A DNA stretch of 64,000 nt from Posidonia oceanica. Lineage: Eukaryota > Streptophyta > Magnoliopsida > Alismatales > Posidoniaceae. Location of the stretch: assembly GCA_037176725.1 (NCBI GenBank), contig JAZBRS010000077.1, positions 7,502,001 through 7,566,000 on the forward strand, read 5' to 3'. The position numbers were made by a program, and so were the translations under genes. Below the pieces are notes generated by a model. That model was not told where the DNA came from. It made no database searches and worked only from the letters and a program-made list of their open reading frames with translations. Shown in pieces: positions 54,253 through 64,000 of this stretch (position 1 is the first letter of the stretch; the number at the start of each line of letters is the position of its first letter).

Positions 54253-55066
54253 TCAGTCCTGGGGGGGTGGCATGTCCACGATGGCTTGTGCTTTCAACGG
54301 GTCCACCTCAATCCCCCTTTGGCTAACAATGTAGCCGAGCAATTTGCCAGAAGACACCCCGAATACGCACTTCTTGGGATTCAGGCGCAGCTTGTACTTT
54401 CGTAGACGGTCAAAGAGCTTTTTGAGACAGGTAAGATGATCTTCAGGCTCTTTGCTTTTAGCAATCATGTCGTCTACATAGACCTCTACTTCTTGGTGCA
54501 TGAGGTCATGGAACAGCGCAGTCATGGCCCTCTGATAGGTTGCACCAGCATTTTTCAGGCCGAACGGCATGACTTGGTAGCAGAAGACTCCCCAAGGGGT
54601 GATGAATGAAGTCTTTTCCATGTCTTCTTCTGCCATTTTGATTTGATTGTATCCAGAAAAGCCGTCCATGAAGGAGAGCATCTTGTGGCCCGCTGTATTG
54701 TCGACTAGGACGTCAATGTGAGGCAATGGAAAGTCGTCCTTGGGACTCGCCTTGTTCAGGTCCCTGTAGTCGATGCAGATCCGGATTCGGCCATCTTTCT
54801 TGGGCACAGGTACAATGTTTGCCAGCCATTCAGGATAAAGAACGACCTTCAGAAAGTTGACCCTGAGCTGCTTCATTATCTCTTCTTTGATCATGAGCAG
54901 CCACTGTGATCACCATCTTCTTAGTTTCTGCTTCACTGGCTTGGCATCCGGGTTTAAGGGCAGATTGTGCACCACTACTTCTATGTCAAGGCCGACCATA
55001 TCCTCGTAACTCCAAGCGAAGACATCCGCATATTCTTTCAGGAATGCGATGAACTCTTCTCGAGCC
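54253..55066 (-). pseudogene. rt: Reverse transcriptase of element A, with a stop and a frameshift
   Basis: RT copies the element RNA into DNA. Element-sense order: EEFIAFLKEYADVFAW, PDAKPVKQKLRRW, then TGA (54910-54912), then MIKEEIMKQLRVNFL, WLANIVPVPKKDGRIRICID, YRDLNKASPKDDFPLPHID, the conserved MPFGLKNAGATYQR, the active site YVDDMIAKS, and KKCVFGVSSGKLLGYIVSQR. The TGA is in frame with sequence on both sides. The C-terminal frame is lost at a run of seven C (plus strand G, 54261-54267): six C would keep the frame into the connection domain. Two lesions prevent a normal product; the run could also be a sequencing error. Confidence 0.88.
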
Positions 55067-56862
55067 TGGGTGGACAGCTGGGCACTGATACGAACTTCTC
55101 TGACTTCCTCAGCTGTGCCGATGTTGACAACCTCCGTTTCTTCTTCGACATGGAGGTTGGGGCCTTCTGGGTCGTCGTCATAGGGCCGGAACTCGGGCAA
55201 TGATTCATCAGTCTCATCCATGCCCGTATCATCCTCCTCTCCATAAGCAATAAGTTCTGAGAGGATCTCTTTCTCAAAGGAAGGGCTTGTGATGTCGAAA
55301 GAGTGCATATGTTCCGCTGCTTGGCCCTGGTGACGCTTCAGGATGGTCACGCTTACTCTAGTGTTCTTGTAGCTTCGGTGCGCGACCTCCGTCCCAGCAA
55401 CTCCTTCTGCTGTTTGCTCTGGCCTGACTGATTCTACTGAGTGCTTTGCTGATTCCGCTGAGGGCCTTGCTGATTCTGCTGTTGATGCTGCTGACTGTTC
55501 TGCTGCTGATTTTGCTTTCTGCTCTGTTACTGCTACTGCTTGCACTACTGATGCTTCCTCCTCTAGGTCTTCTAATGTGCTTGTGGAGGGTATGCCGGAC
55601 TGGCAGCTGATTTGGGCATTGCCGCTTGTTATGCTGCTCAAATGAGGCATGTGTTGCACAAACCACCTAGACCTGCCTTCCGATTGGAGAGTAATGAGCT
55701 CATCTAGTCTAGGGGAGTCCGGCGCTGCTGAGTCTTCTTCCAGGACCATGATAGAGGCATGGTCTTCTTGCAGAGGAGGGTCCGTAACCACGGCTTTCCC
55801 TTTCCTTTCTGCGGCTTGATGCTCTGCCAGGTCTTCTGCTATCGACTTGATTTGTTCTTGATAGAGTAGCTCTAAGTCAGACATCCAAGAATCGACCTGG
55901 GCTTCTATCACCACTCCTTCTTCCTCGTCCGAGGGGGAGTCGACATAGTAGGCGCCGGGGGCCTGCGGCACTGGCCCGGCTGCAAGACGGATTGCTGCCC
56001 TTGGAATTTGCATGATCTGGTTCATGGGCACGTCCGATGGTGGCAACTCTGATGTAGAAGGCCCAAATAAACAAGTCAGCGGTGCCATAGATGGATATGC
56101 TGCCAGGGTCACTATTGGAGAGTAAGCAAGGGTGCTCTTCAGAGGGCTCAAGGGCCCGGAGAGTGTAGTGCTCAGTTGGCCTTTTGTATCGGGCCGTAAC
56201 TGAGAGAGTGCAGCCTCTGACGCCATGGGGTCTTGCCATGAGAGCTGCTGCTGGTTGTCAAGAGGATACGAAGTGGACTGCGCCTGCTGCATTCCCGGAG
56301 ATGTGGATGCTGAAGCGGGCTGAGCCGCGCTGCTGACTGTACTGATTAACTGCCCTTCCAGAGATAGGGACAGTGGCACTGATGTTGCTGTGACCGCTGG
56401 TAGCATGCTTGGTTCTGCCAGAAGGAGTGTCTCTGACTCCTGCACTGCTGCTGTCTGATCTTGAGAAGCTGATGTGGCTGCAAAAGAGTGGGAACTTGCC
56501 AGTTCTGCCACAGGGCCTGCTGAACTGCCTGCTGTTTCTGCCAGAGGAAGAGCTGAATAGATTGACTGTGTGGCCTCTACTCTGATCACTGTTTCTGCTG
56601 TGCTGGTTGGGACTGCCTCTGTTGTGCCAGACTGCTCCTCATCCGAGTAGTAGTCCTCAACACACACCCAATCCTCTGTCGGTACCGTGTCTTGATCGTC
56701 GGATGATCCCAGGGTTCCTGCACTGGTAAAGTTAGTGAGGTCTCTGGGAATGGCTGATGCATGGTCCTTGAGCTGGAAGCAGTGATCTTCGTTGGTCTTG
56801 GGCTCGTAGCCGAGGCCTTCCGATTTCCTTCGCTCCACTGCTACGATCGGCTCTACGATCTC
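55067..56862 (-). pseudogene. Protease-RT spacer of element A, open but unrecognised
   Basis: About 590 codons without any stop between the TAG at 56863-56865 and RT. The start (ERRKSEGLGYEPKT) resembles the KxGLGY box that follows protease in Tat elements. The rest is low-complexity, acidic and Ser/Ala/Thr/Glu-rich (KSAAEQSAASTAESARPSAE is typical) and ends in an acidic PEFRPYDDDPEGPN stretch. No known domain. Ogre elements have an intron in the protease-RT part of pol, so some of this could be spliced out, but continuous openness argues for translation. Confidence 0.6.
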
Positions 56863-59800
56863 CTAGCCGTGATGCCCGAGCGGCGTACCCTTTATGTAAC
56901 CCCACCTGTGACATACATTCTCGACCATTCGAAAGGGGTTGCTGTGAACGGTCAAGGAGTTGACACGTTCAAGATTAGGAATGAAGTTAACCGGCTCGCA
57001 CCGATTAACGCGATATAGGGCTTCAGAAGTCTCGGGGTCAAACGGGATAGATTGCGACGACACGGGGGAGACTGCTTCGATCCGCTCCTTCTCAAAGTTC
57101 TCCGCCATGACGACAATGACATCGTAGCCGTGACGGTACTTTATCATTCGATGGAGGGTCGAAGGAAGGACCGGATGCTTGTGGAGCCAAGGGCGCCCAA
57201 GCAGAAGATTGAAGTTCGGCTGCAAGTCGACGACATAGGACTCTACGTCGAAGACAACCGGGCCAATAGCAAGAGGAATAATCAGGACCCCTAGAGCGTC
57301 ATGGTGAGTGTTGTCAAAGGCTGTCATTCCCTTCACGGCTGGCGTGATGTCCTCGGCTTTGAATCCGAGCTTGGTTGCAGTACGCAAGGGGCAGACGTTA
57401 AGGCCTGACCCATTATCAACCAGTGTTAGGGGAATGCGAAAGTTTTTGAACTGCACCGTGACGAACAGGGGCTGGTTGTGATTAATCCCCGCCGGAGGCA
57501 GCTCATCACTCGTAAAAGAGATGACCTGGGGCTCCGCAATCGACCCAACCATGCTCTCCAAGGCAGAAGGCTCAATGGACTGGGACACACGGGCAGCCTG
57601 GAACACACGAAGAAAAGCCTCGCGGTGTTCGGCAGAGGTGTGGATCAAATCCCAGATAGAAATGTCGGCTTTGACCTTCTTAAGCTGGGAGGTCAAGTCG
57701 GCTTTAGGTTGGCTCCTTCTAGCAACTGGAGGGGTGATTCTAGCAGGTTCTGAGGGAGTAGTGGCAGGAAGCTGGGTTACTATAGGCTGGGTAGGGATTT
57801 GGCTAGTTACAGGCTGATTTGGAGTTGGATCTACGATGGGTTGGCTAGAGGGTGGGGGCATAACAGGTCTAGGGTGAGTTGGCCTAATTGCCGGTGTCAG
57901 GGGCCTGTAAACCCTCCCCGATCGCGTTACTTCCGCGCACATCTCTGTGGCGTAGCTGTAAGGGACGCGATGGGTGTCCAGGGTCAAATCAATGACGACT
58001 GGAGCACGTGCTGCGAGCACAGGAGGGGTTACAGGAGGACCTACGGGGTACTGAGGTCTCTCTAGAGGGTATGGTTGTTGGGGTGGGAAGGCTAGGGTAG
58101 GTTGAGGTCTACCTAGAAGGTGTAGCTGAGGTCGCCCTAAGAGGTGGATGGGGGAACTAGGCTGGGCCCTAGCTAGAAGGTGCACAGGGGATTGAGCCTG
58201 GGGAAGCACGGTGGGAGGCGCGAGAGGGCGCTCTGGCCTGGCACGCGGTCGGATCAAGTGAATTCCCGACTCGGAGCCGGCAACTGCCGCGAGATAGAGA
58301 CTGATTGGGAAAGGCTCAGAGATGTCAGAGATGAGATTAGAAGGGTCTACTACAGAGGTAGCAGGCCCAGAAGGAAAGACAGAGTGGATGCCTGAGGTTC
58401 CCGCCCCTCCCAGATAAGTGTGCTCCGGTAAAGGTTGGCGGACGATGCCAGAATGCGGGGGAACAGCTAAGTGTGCAGATGCATGAGTGTGTGCTTGGGT
58501 GGATGCCTCGTGCGTGTCGATCACAATCGTTCCCGATTCGATCAAGTCCTGAATTGCGTTCCGCAGGGAGAAGCAATTGTCCGTCGAATGCCCGACACTT
58601 CGATGGAAATTGCAGAAGAGGTCCGACCTAAACCAATGCGGCAGAGGACTTGGTGGCGGACGAACCTCCGGGAACTTCAAGAGCGATGCAACCTTTGGCA
58701 AGATGGCCGTGAGTGGTTCCACCAGTGGGGTGAAACTACGCCTCTCAATGGGTGGCCTTCTTTGCCTTGGGTGTGGGCCTTGCTGAACCGGTGCGGCAGG
58801 ATAGACCGGTCTAGCGGTGGTAGTGATGTGTGGTGTGTGTGGATTCCTAGGTGCAGGAGCGTACACCATCTGAGCTGGGGCAGGCCGGGATGGCAAGCGA
58901 ACAGGCACAGCAGGAGAATCGACGAATGCAACAGCGGGTTTCGGCGAATCCTTCCTCTTCGGGCGGTTGTTGCTGCTGCCACTGTTGTTGTTGTTGGAGG
59001 CACTGCTGTTGGCACTGTTGCTGCTGATCACTGCCTGCTTAGCGAACGCAGAGAGAGCAGGGAAGTTGCCACTCCGCAAAGAACTCTCCACGCGCGCTCC
59101 AGCTCTGATGAGTGCCGCAAAAGTAGTGACTGGTTGGATGCTAAGCAGAGCTCCGAGAGACGGCTGTGCCCCTTTGATAACGATCTCGATAGACTCATCG
59201 TTAGAGGGTCTATCTCGAACCTGAGAGGCAAGGGCGCGCCAGCGGCCGACGTACTCCCCGAACGGCTCGCCAGAATTCTGCTTGATTGCGATCAAGTCCG
59301 CCCTCTTTGGGACCAGATCGAGGTTGAAGGAGTATTGTTCCAGGAACGCCTGACTGAGGTCGTTCCAAGTCTTGATGGCTGACATATCAAGTGATGTAAA
59401 CCACTTGAGTGCCGGCCCGGTCAAACTCTTCTGGAACAGGCGGATCAGCAACCTCTCGTCAGCCTGAAGCTGAGCGAGATCACCGCAATACGCCTTCAAG
59501 TGTGCTACGGGGCAGCCCCTACCATTATACTTCTCGAAGTCCGGGATCTTGAACTTCGGAGGGAGTACCGCCTCTGGAAAGCAGCAGAGGTCCTGGAATT
59601 GGTAGGTCTGGTGCTCAGTACCCTGCACTAGTCGTAGTGCCTTCTCCAAGACGTCCATCCGGTTATTGATGGGGTCTGGGATTGCTGCTATAGGAGAGGG
59701 ATCAGCAGGGGTAGCGAGCACATACGCCGAATGGGTCGCACCTAAGTGCTCCTCCGGATCTACCACGTCGCCTGGTGGAGCGATGGGATGGCCGGCGTAT

Positions 59801-60624
59801 CCGTGCTGGGGGACTGTGTATGCAGGAGTGTATGCAGGATGCTGGACCTGATGCAGAGGAGAAGAGTAGATGCCATGCTGTGCTGTGATAGGGGTAGGAT
59901 GACGGAGCACCAGTTGCTGTACAGGCGGAGCGCCAGACAGCGAGCCAGTGAGGTACTGGGCTCCAGCCGGTCCAAAAGACTGACCACCAGAGGGAAGTGG
60001 AGCATGCTGTGCCAAGTGTTGTGCAGCAGGAGGCGGTAAATGAGCCCCCATCGTCAGAACCGTGAGCAGTTGAGACGATGGTCGAGGCGGAGGTGTGGAG
60101 GTCGATGCATGGAATGCAGGAACTGGCCTCAGAGGAACCTCAGGAACGACAGGAATAGAAGAAGGACGAACTGATAGAGCCATGCCCTGCAGTTTCTGGG
60201 CAAGCTCCATCAGGTGCTGGTACTGCGCCTCGGGCGTCTCGCCAGTGGGGACGCTGAAGTGCAGTGCCGGCGAAGGCTGAGAAGCAAGTGGTACGGACAC
60301 AGATTGTCCGAGAGGGAAGGATTCTACAGCAAAGGTCGCAGCGACGGTGGAAGGGATGTCGAAAGCGACGTATCCCTGGGATGGAGGGGGCAGTGGCGTC
60401 TCCGAAACGCGAGTAACGGTCGTCAAGATAGATTCAGCGACCGGATCCAGAGGAAGAGATGCTTGCCACTGTCCCGGGACGTACTGAGAACCTAGAGACG
60501 TCAGGGGAGGAAACCCTGGCGTCGGAGGGGGAACAAGGGGGACAGAAGGAGCAACCGGAGGGGCCGGAATGGAAACACCCTCCGTGACAGGAGTGAAAAG
60601 AGGCTCACTAACGTACTGGACCAT
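56863..60624 (-). CDS. gag-pro: Gag-protease polyprotein of element A
   Basis: A 1,253-aa open frame from ATG 60624 to TAG 56863-56865; an open stretch upstream to 60699 has no ATG. N-terminal ~340 residues are Pro/Ser/Val-rich. The gag domain is at about 370-475 (HLKAYCGDLAQLQADERLL, WFTSLDM, FLEQYSF, FGEYVGRWRAL). The zinc knuckle CNFHRSVGHSTDNC is at about 669-682. A Pro-rich linker with RPQ(P/L)..LGRPQ-like repeats follows (about 780-960). An aspartic protease at about 1040-1190 has LVDNGSGLNVCPL at its active site, DNGSG where the textbook motif is DTG/DSG, plus a NFNLLLGRPWLHKH flap-downstream segment. Gag builds the particle and protease matures it. The frame has no lesion except the final TAG, which is in phase with the downstream pol frame. 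Confidence 0.92.
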   Translation of the reverse strand: MVQYVSEPLFTPVTEGVSIPAPPVAPSVPLVPPPTPGFPPLTSLGSQYVPGQWQASLPLDPVAESILTTVTRVSETPLPPPSQGYVAFDIPSTVAATFAVESFPLGQSVSVPLASQPSPALHFSVPTGETPEAQYQHLMELAQKLQGMALSVRPSSIPVVPEVPLRPVPAFHASTSTPPPRPSSQLLTVLTMGAHLPPPAAQHLAQHAPLPSGGQSFGPAGAQYLTGSLSGAPPVQQLVLRHPTPITAQHGIYSSPLHQVQHPAYTPAYTVPQHGYAGHPIAPPGDVVDPEEHLGATHSAYVLATPADPSPIAAIPDPINNRMDVLEKALRLVQGTEHQTYQFQDLCCFPEAVLPPKFKIPDFEKYNGRGCPVAHLKAYCGDLAQLQADERLLIRLFQKSLTGPALKWFTSLDMSAIKTWNDLSQAFLEQYSFNLDLVPKRADLIAIKQNSGEPFGEYVGRWRALASQVRDRPSNDESIEIVIKGAQPSLGALLSIQPVTTFAALIRAGARVESSLRSGNFPALSAFAKQAVISSNSANSSASNNNNSGSSNNRPKRKDSPKPAVAFVDSPAVPVRLPSRPAPAQMVYAPAPRNPHTPHITTTARPVYPAAPVQQGPHPRQRRPPIERRSFTPLVEPLTAILPKVASLLKFPEVRPPPSPLPHWFRSDLFCNFHRSVGHSTDNCFSLRNAIQDLIESGTIVIDTHEASTQAHTHASAHLAVPPHSGIVRQPLPEHTYLGGAGTSGIHSVFPSGPATSVVDPSNLISDISEPFPISLYLAAVAGSESGIHLIRPRARPERPLAPPTVLPQAQSPVHLLARAQPSSPIHLLGRPQLHLLGRPQPTLAFPPQQPYPLERPQYPVGPPVTPPVLAARAPVVIDLTLDTHRVPYSYATEMCAEVTRSGRVYRPLTPAIRPTHPRPVMPPPSSQPIVDPTPNQPVTSQIPTQPIVTQLPATTPSEPARITPPVARRSQPKADLTSQLKKVKADISIWDLIHTSAEHREAFLRVFQAARVSQSIEPSALESMVGSIAEPQVISFTSDELPPAGINHNQPLFVTVQFKNFRIPLTLVDNGSGLNVCPLRTATKLGFKAEDITPAVKGMTAFDNTHHDALGVLIIPLAIGPVVFDVESYVVDLQPNFNLLLGRPWLHKHPVLPSTLHRMIKYRHGYDVIVVMAENFEKERIEAVSPVSSQSIPFDPETSEALYRVNRCEPVNFIPNLERVNSLTVHSNPFRMVENVCHRWGYIKGTPLGHHG

Positions 60625-61934
60625 TGCTGACCTAGATCGCGTGAGAATAGGGCTGCGACGAGTGTTCAAGCGGTGAGTCCTAAGGGGAGCTATCTTCACA
60701 AATGTGGATAGCTCAGAGGGGGAATGACCGCGAATGAAGTCGCAAAAGGGGTGTCAACGGGGGTCGGTACTCGAGCTCTGGCAAAGGGAAACTCGCTATA
60801 CCGATCATGCTGACACAACAGAAGGAAATTAGGGGTTAGAAACCAAAAGATGAATGCAAATGAGTTAGTTAAATGGCATGAATGATATGCATGCTTTCTA
60901 GTATGCCCCCTTCACCTAACTAGTGTGTCCTAGCAAGGTTGTCTACTTCGGGTACCCTTGGGTGTACGGGTCACCGACTCAGGTCAGAAAAGTAGGTTCC
61001 CTGTCTAACTCCCGGCCCAAAGCTCAAGAAATGACAGGGTGGTGCGTTGGTGGCCTCTACCCCGCCAAAGCGTGGGTGGTACCCTCTACTAACACCGACA
61101 CGACCCCCGGACGAGGGGGGGACAGACCGACTGACTCGTGCCACGCCCAGAGCGGTGGAACAAGAAGCCGGGACCGTCCTTCGCAGACTAATAGGTGGAC
61201 TCAGATGAGAAGAATGCATGCCCTATATGATGCTTATGCAAATGCTTAAAGTCTTTTATCTTGCACATTTTATTAACCAGAGGGAGTGAAGGATTGTTCA
61301 GAGTCTCTAGTTGCTCCTAGGAGTTCTTTTTACTTGCGGTTTTTAGTTAACCATGGGGAGAGCAAACAAGTTTCTACTATTCTAGGCATGGCATGTGCGA
61401 AAGGGAAGAAAATCAGTCAAGCATGGCAGGCAGACGATCATACAACACAACAAAAGGCAAGTGCATGGCATGTGCGAGTGTTTGTGAGCATAATGGTGAA
61501 GAAAAACATTCATCGAGTCAAAAGGCATGTATGCAAGGCATGTGCGTGCATAGTGACATAGCAAAAGTGTGAGAGAAGCATTGAACATTCAAAAAGCATG
61601 TATCGTTGCCAAACAAGTATGTAGACATGCAATGTGCTATAATTAAAGCAATAATAAGCAAGTAAGGCAAAAAATAAAGACAAGTAAGCTGTAAAGGAAG
61701 TAAGAGCGTAAGCAAGACAATAAGTAAATAAACAAGCAGAGAAGCAGAGCCAAGCGAAAAGGGAGCGCAAATCGAGGCGAAAGAGGTGCAAAACCTAAGC
61801 AAAGTAGCCACAAAGCGACTTTCTAGGAGTTTGCACAGAAAAACGAGCAAAGCTGGCAAAGAAGGCACACAAGGCAGGCAAAACTGTGAAAACAGGCGAG
61901 CGAAAAGCTGGGAACGAAAGTCGGAGTCTAGCAT
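60625..61934 (-). other. Leader of element A with conserved block 60970-61195
   Basis: Untranslated region between PBS and gag. The block at 60970-61195 is shared with B and D; 61390-61830 matches D 1910-2340 and the B leader. Rich in AAGCAAG/GCATGTGC units. No supported protein. Confidence 0.7.
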
Positions 61935-61951
61935 CCCCAGCGGAGTCGCCA
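61935..61951 (-). other. Primer-binding site of element A
   Basis: The minus strand reads TGGCGACTCCGCTGGGG, one base from the LTR edge at 61953. Same as copies 2 and 3 of B. Ogre elements use a tRNA-Arg type primer. Confidence 0.85.
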
Positions 61952-61952
61952 C

Positions 61953-64000
61953 TGTAGCGATCCCGATCGGAATCAGGCTCGCTATTTAGCGGCGATTGGA
62001 TCCGAGGAAGAGGCTCGACTCGAAAACACTTGAAATCGAGGAGAAAAGAGAAAGATAAGACAAATCAAAGTCGCCACCATGTCTTTTAACGGGAGACAAG
62101 GAAAACCGGGGGAAATGCGTGAATTAACACACAAAACCAAGCAAGAAATGCAAAGCAAAGCAATGCAAAGGAAACAAATGCAAATACATGCAAATGAGAT
62201 GACTCTAGCCTAGGATAAGGGCAGTACGGTCATTGCGGGCCAAAAGACAGGGCAAGGACTCCTGTTACGTGCGGGGAAGGTGTTAGGCACCCCCGACACG
62301 CCCGAGAATCGGTCTTTCTAGGCTTACGCTCGCATACGCAGGGAAATGCAGGATTGAATGCCTATGTGCCTATGAATGCCTAAATGAATGCTCAAGGTGT
62401 GCTCTAAGTGGAGAGATGCAGGGCAAGGACGTAAACGTGCTGTCTAAGTGCTCAGCTACGCTGTCTGTGTTCCGAACCGGGCGAAACCTAGCTCGTGAGA
62501 ACTCCAAGCAGTAAGCATCACAGCCCTATATGCAAATGCAAGCGAAAAAAGCAAAACAACGGTAAAACCATGCAATGCAATCGACATGCAAGAGAAAACG
62601 GCGTAAAGCACGCAAAACGAGGCAAAAAACAAGAAAGCGCGCAAAACGGTGCAAAAAGACAAGGTCGGCATGTAAAATGGGCGAGAAAGCAAGGCGGCAT
62701 GCAAATCGGTGCAAAAGGCGATGACGGGCACGCAAAACTGTGCCAAAAACAAGGCGAGCGCGCAAAACGACGCGAAAGACAAAGCAGGCACGCAAAATGG
62801 TGCCAAAACGAGAACGGGCACGCAAAACGGTGCCAAAACAGAGAGATAAAACCTCGGAAAGCTGTGCGAATGCTAAATGCAAAGAAAAGATTAGAAGCAG
62901 AAAAAAGAGAAGCAGAACAGCGCATGTGTGAGAACAGGCGCTGTTCAGGGCCACACAGAGTAGGTGTGAAGACCTACAAAGGGGAGGATGAGCAAACGGG
63001 GGGATTACCACCTCTTTTGCGACCATTTCCCACTGAACCGTTCCACGGTGTGTCTCGCATGCTGCCCAAAGCTCGCGATGCGATCGGATCGTGGAAAAGG
63101 GGGAAGAAAGTCACATTAAGTGGTAAATCCAGGGAAAACTCAACACAAAACACATAGGGAAACGCGAAATGGAGATCTGAGTTGATAGACAAGAAGAGGA
63201 GGCCCTATTCTACATACTCAAAGAAACAGGAATCGAAAACGAGGAAAACTATGCAAACGGCATGCAAATGAATGCAATGCAGGGGTTCAGGAGGACATAC
63301 CTGGAAATCCTGGAGCCTGATCTGAGATCTGCTTGGTCCATGCTGAAGAGCGCTTCGCTGCGGTCGCCTGGGCAGCTTGCTTGAGAAGATCCAACGGCTG
63401 GATCGGAAGATATCGCAGCTTCAAGGCAGAAGGGCCAGAACAGGGGAGAAGAACAGATCTAGGTGTTCAAGAGGTCCTAGGGGTGTGCAAAAGGTCCTCC
63501 CAAGTGAAGGGGAGCTAAAAGTGCTTAGTGTGTGCAGAGGGATGCTAAAATGCAAGACTAAATAAATGCAGAATGCATGCACAAGCAAGAAGAAACAAGG
63601 GGAACAAACTTGGAAAAGACAGGAGTTCAAAAGCATTTTTGAAAAAGAAAAGGGGCTAAAATGCAAATTTTCACAAAAGATGGGGTCCACAGAGGAGGAT
63701 TTTGAAAACAGGAGAGGGCAGAAGGTTATTTTGCAAAAGACTGGGCTCAGAAAGCTAATTTGAAAAGAGGGTATGCATTGGAAGAAGTTTTGAAAACAAA
63801 AAGAAATTAGAGTGCAATTTTGATAAAACTGGAGTCTAAAATGCAAATTTTCCAGAAAACAGGGTCCTGGGGAGTCTGGGAATGCAAGTGGAGGGTCTAC
63901 ATGCAATTTTGTAAGCATAGGAGCTAAGATGCAATTTTAGGGGCAAAACAGTCTTTTCACATGGTTTTTAAAAGATGCAAGGACCTATGTGTGATTTTTG
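61953..64000 (-). repeat. 5' LTR of element A, PBS-proximal 2.05 kb
   Basis: Matches 40293-42328 with about 1% mismatch by eye and one 12-bp indel near 62385. It includes the U5 block (62240-62345), the 30-bp array (62590-62840) and the conserved block (63010-63110). The rest lies beyond the right edge. Confidence 0.94.

Larger units (their letters stand above)
40293..64000 (-). mobile_element. Element A: large Tat/Ogre-like LTR retrotransposon
   Basis: Minus-strand order: 5' LTR (partly off-window), PBS 61951-61935, leader, gag-protease 60624-56863, spacer, RT, RNase H, archaeal-type RNase H, integrase (to 51853), extra ORF 50411-49209, minisatellites, PPT 45924-45912, 3' LTR 45911-40293. 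Projected length is about 27 kb if the 5' LTR equals the 3' LTR. The visible 2.05 kb of the two LTRs differs at roughly 1% of sites by eye plus a 12-bp indel, so insertion is recent. Left flank TCTGT (40288-40292) should be repeated after the 5' LTR beyond the window. Pol is broken, extra ORF has one stop, gag-protease is open. Confidence 0.92.

Overview
The window is repeat-derived plant nuclear DNA. No host gene, RNA gene or organellar sequence can be supported. All 64 kb reads as nested LTR retrotransposons of the Ty3/gypsy class, nearly all of the Tat/Ogre type. The evidence is LTRs of about 5.6-5.7 kb, a primer site starting TGGCGACTC, a CX2HX4HX4C gag knuckle, a second RNase H before integrase, an extra ORF between integrase and the 3' LTR, and a 3' UTR full of tandem repeats. 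This points to a repeat-rich land plant; I cannot name the species.

Layout, left to right. (D) 1-8229, minus strand: the 5' end of an old Ogre-like copy (decayed gag, leader, PBS and a 5.7-kb LTR) that continues off the left edge. 8230-9221: right part of a chromovirus (Tekay/Del-like) LTR. (F) 9222-9822 and 38206-40292: two pieces of an older minus-strand Ogre-like element, namely its 3' UTR minisatellite and part of its extra ORF. (C) 9823-9925 plus 29733-38205: a plus-strand gag-only element with 1.6-kb LTRs, inserted into F. Its 5' LTR lost the upstream half. (B) 9926-29732: a complete plus-strand 19.8-kb gag-only Ogre-like element inside the 5' LTR of C. It has a 5-bp target duplication (CAAAC), and the uninterrupted site survives in the 3' LTR of C. 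(A) 40293 to beyond 64000, minus strand: a large Ogre-like element inserted into F. It carries a 3' LTR, three minisatellite arrays, an extra ORF (DUF7745/plant-mobile-domain-like), integrase, archaeal-type RNase H, RNase H, RT, a long spacer, one open gag-protease frame, leader, PBS and part of the 5' LTR.

How the parts relate. A, B and D are one family by LTR, leader and PBS. A and B also share the pre-PPT region, but B has no pol. C is a more distant gag-only relative. In A, gag-protease is open over 1,253 codons while pol carries at least four in-frame stops and two frameshifts, although the LTRs are nearly identical. The set looks like a group in which gag is kept in cis and pol function may come from elsewhere.

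The most unusual structure is at the polypurine tract/3' LTR junction. In A and B an inverted repeat upstream of the PPT pairs with the first bases of the LTR and leaves the PPT cleavage point in a bulge. C has the same architecture with different sequence. The 3' UTR minisatellites are arrays of small hairpins with compensatory stem changes. B also has a triplicated primer-binding site and a 273-bp repeat organised as an A-B-A-B dimer.
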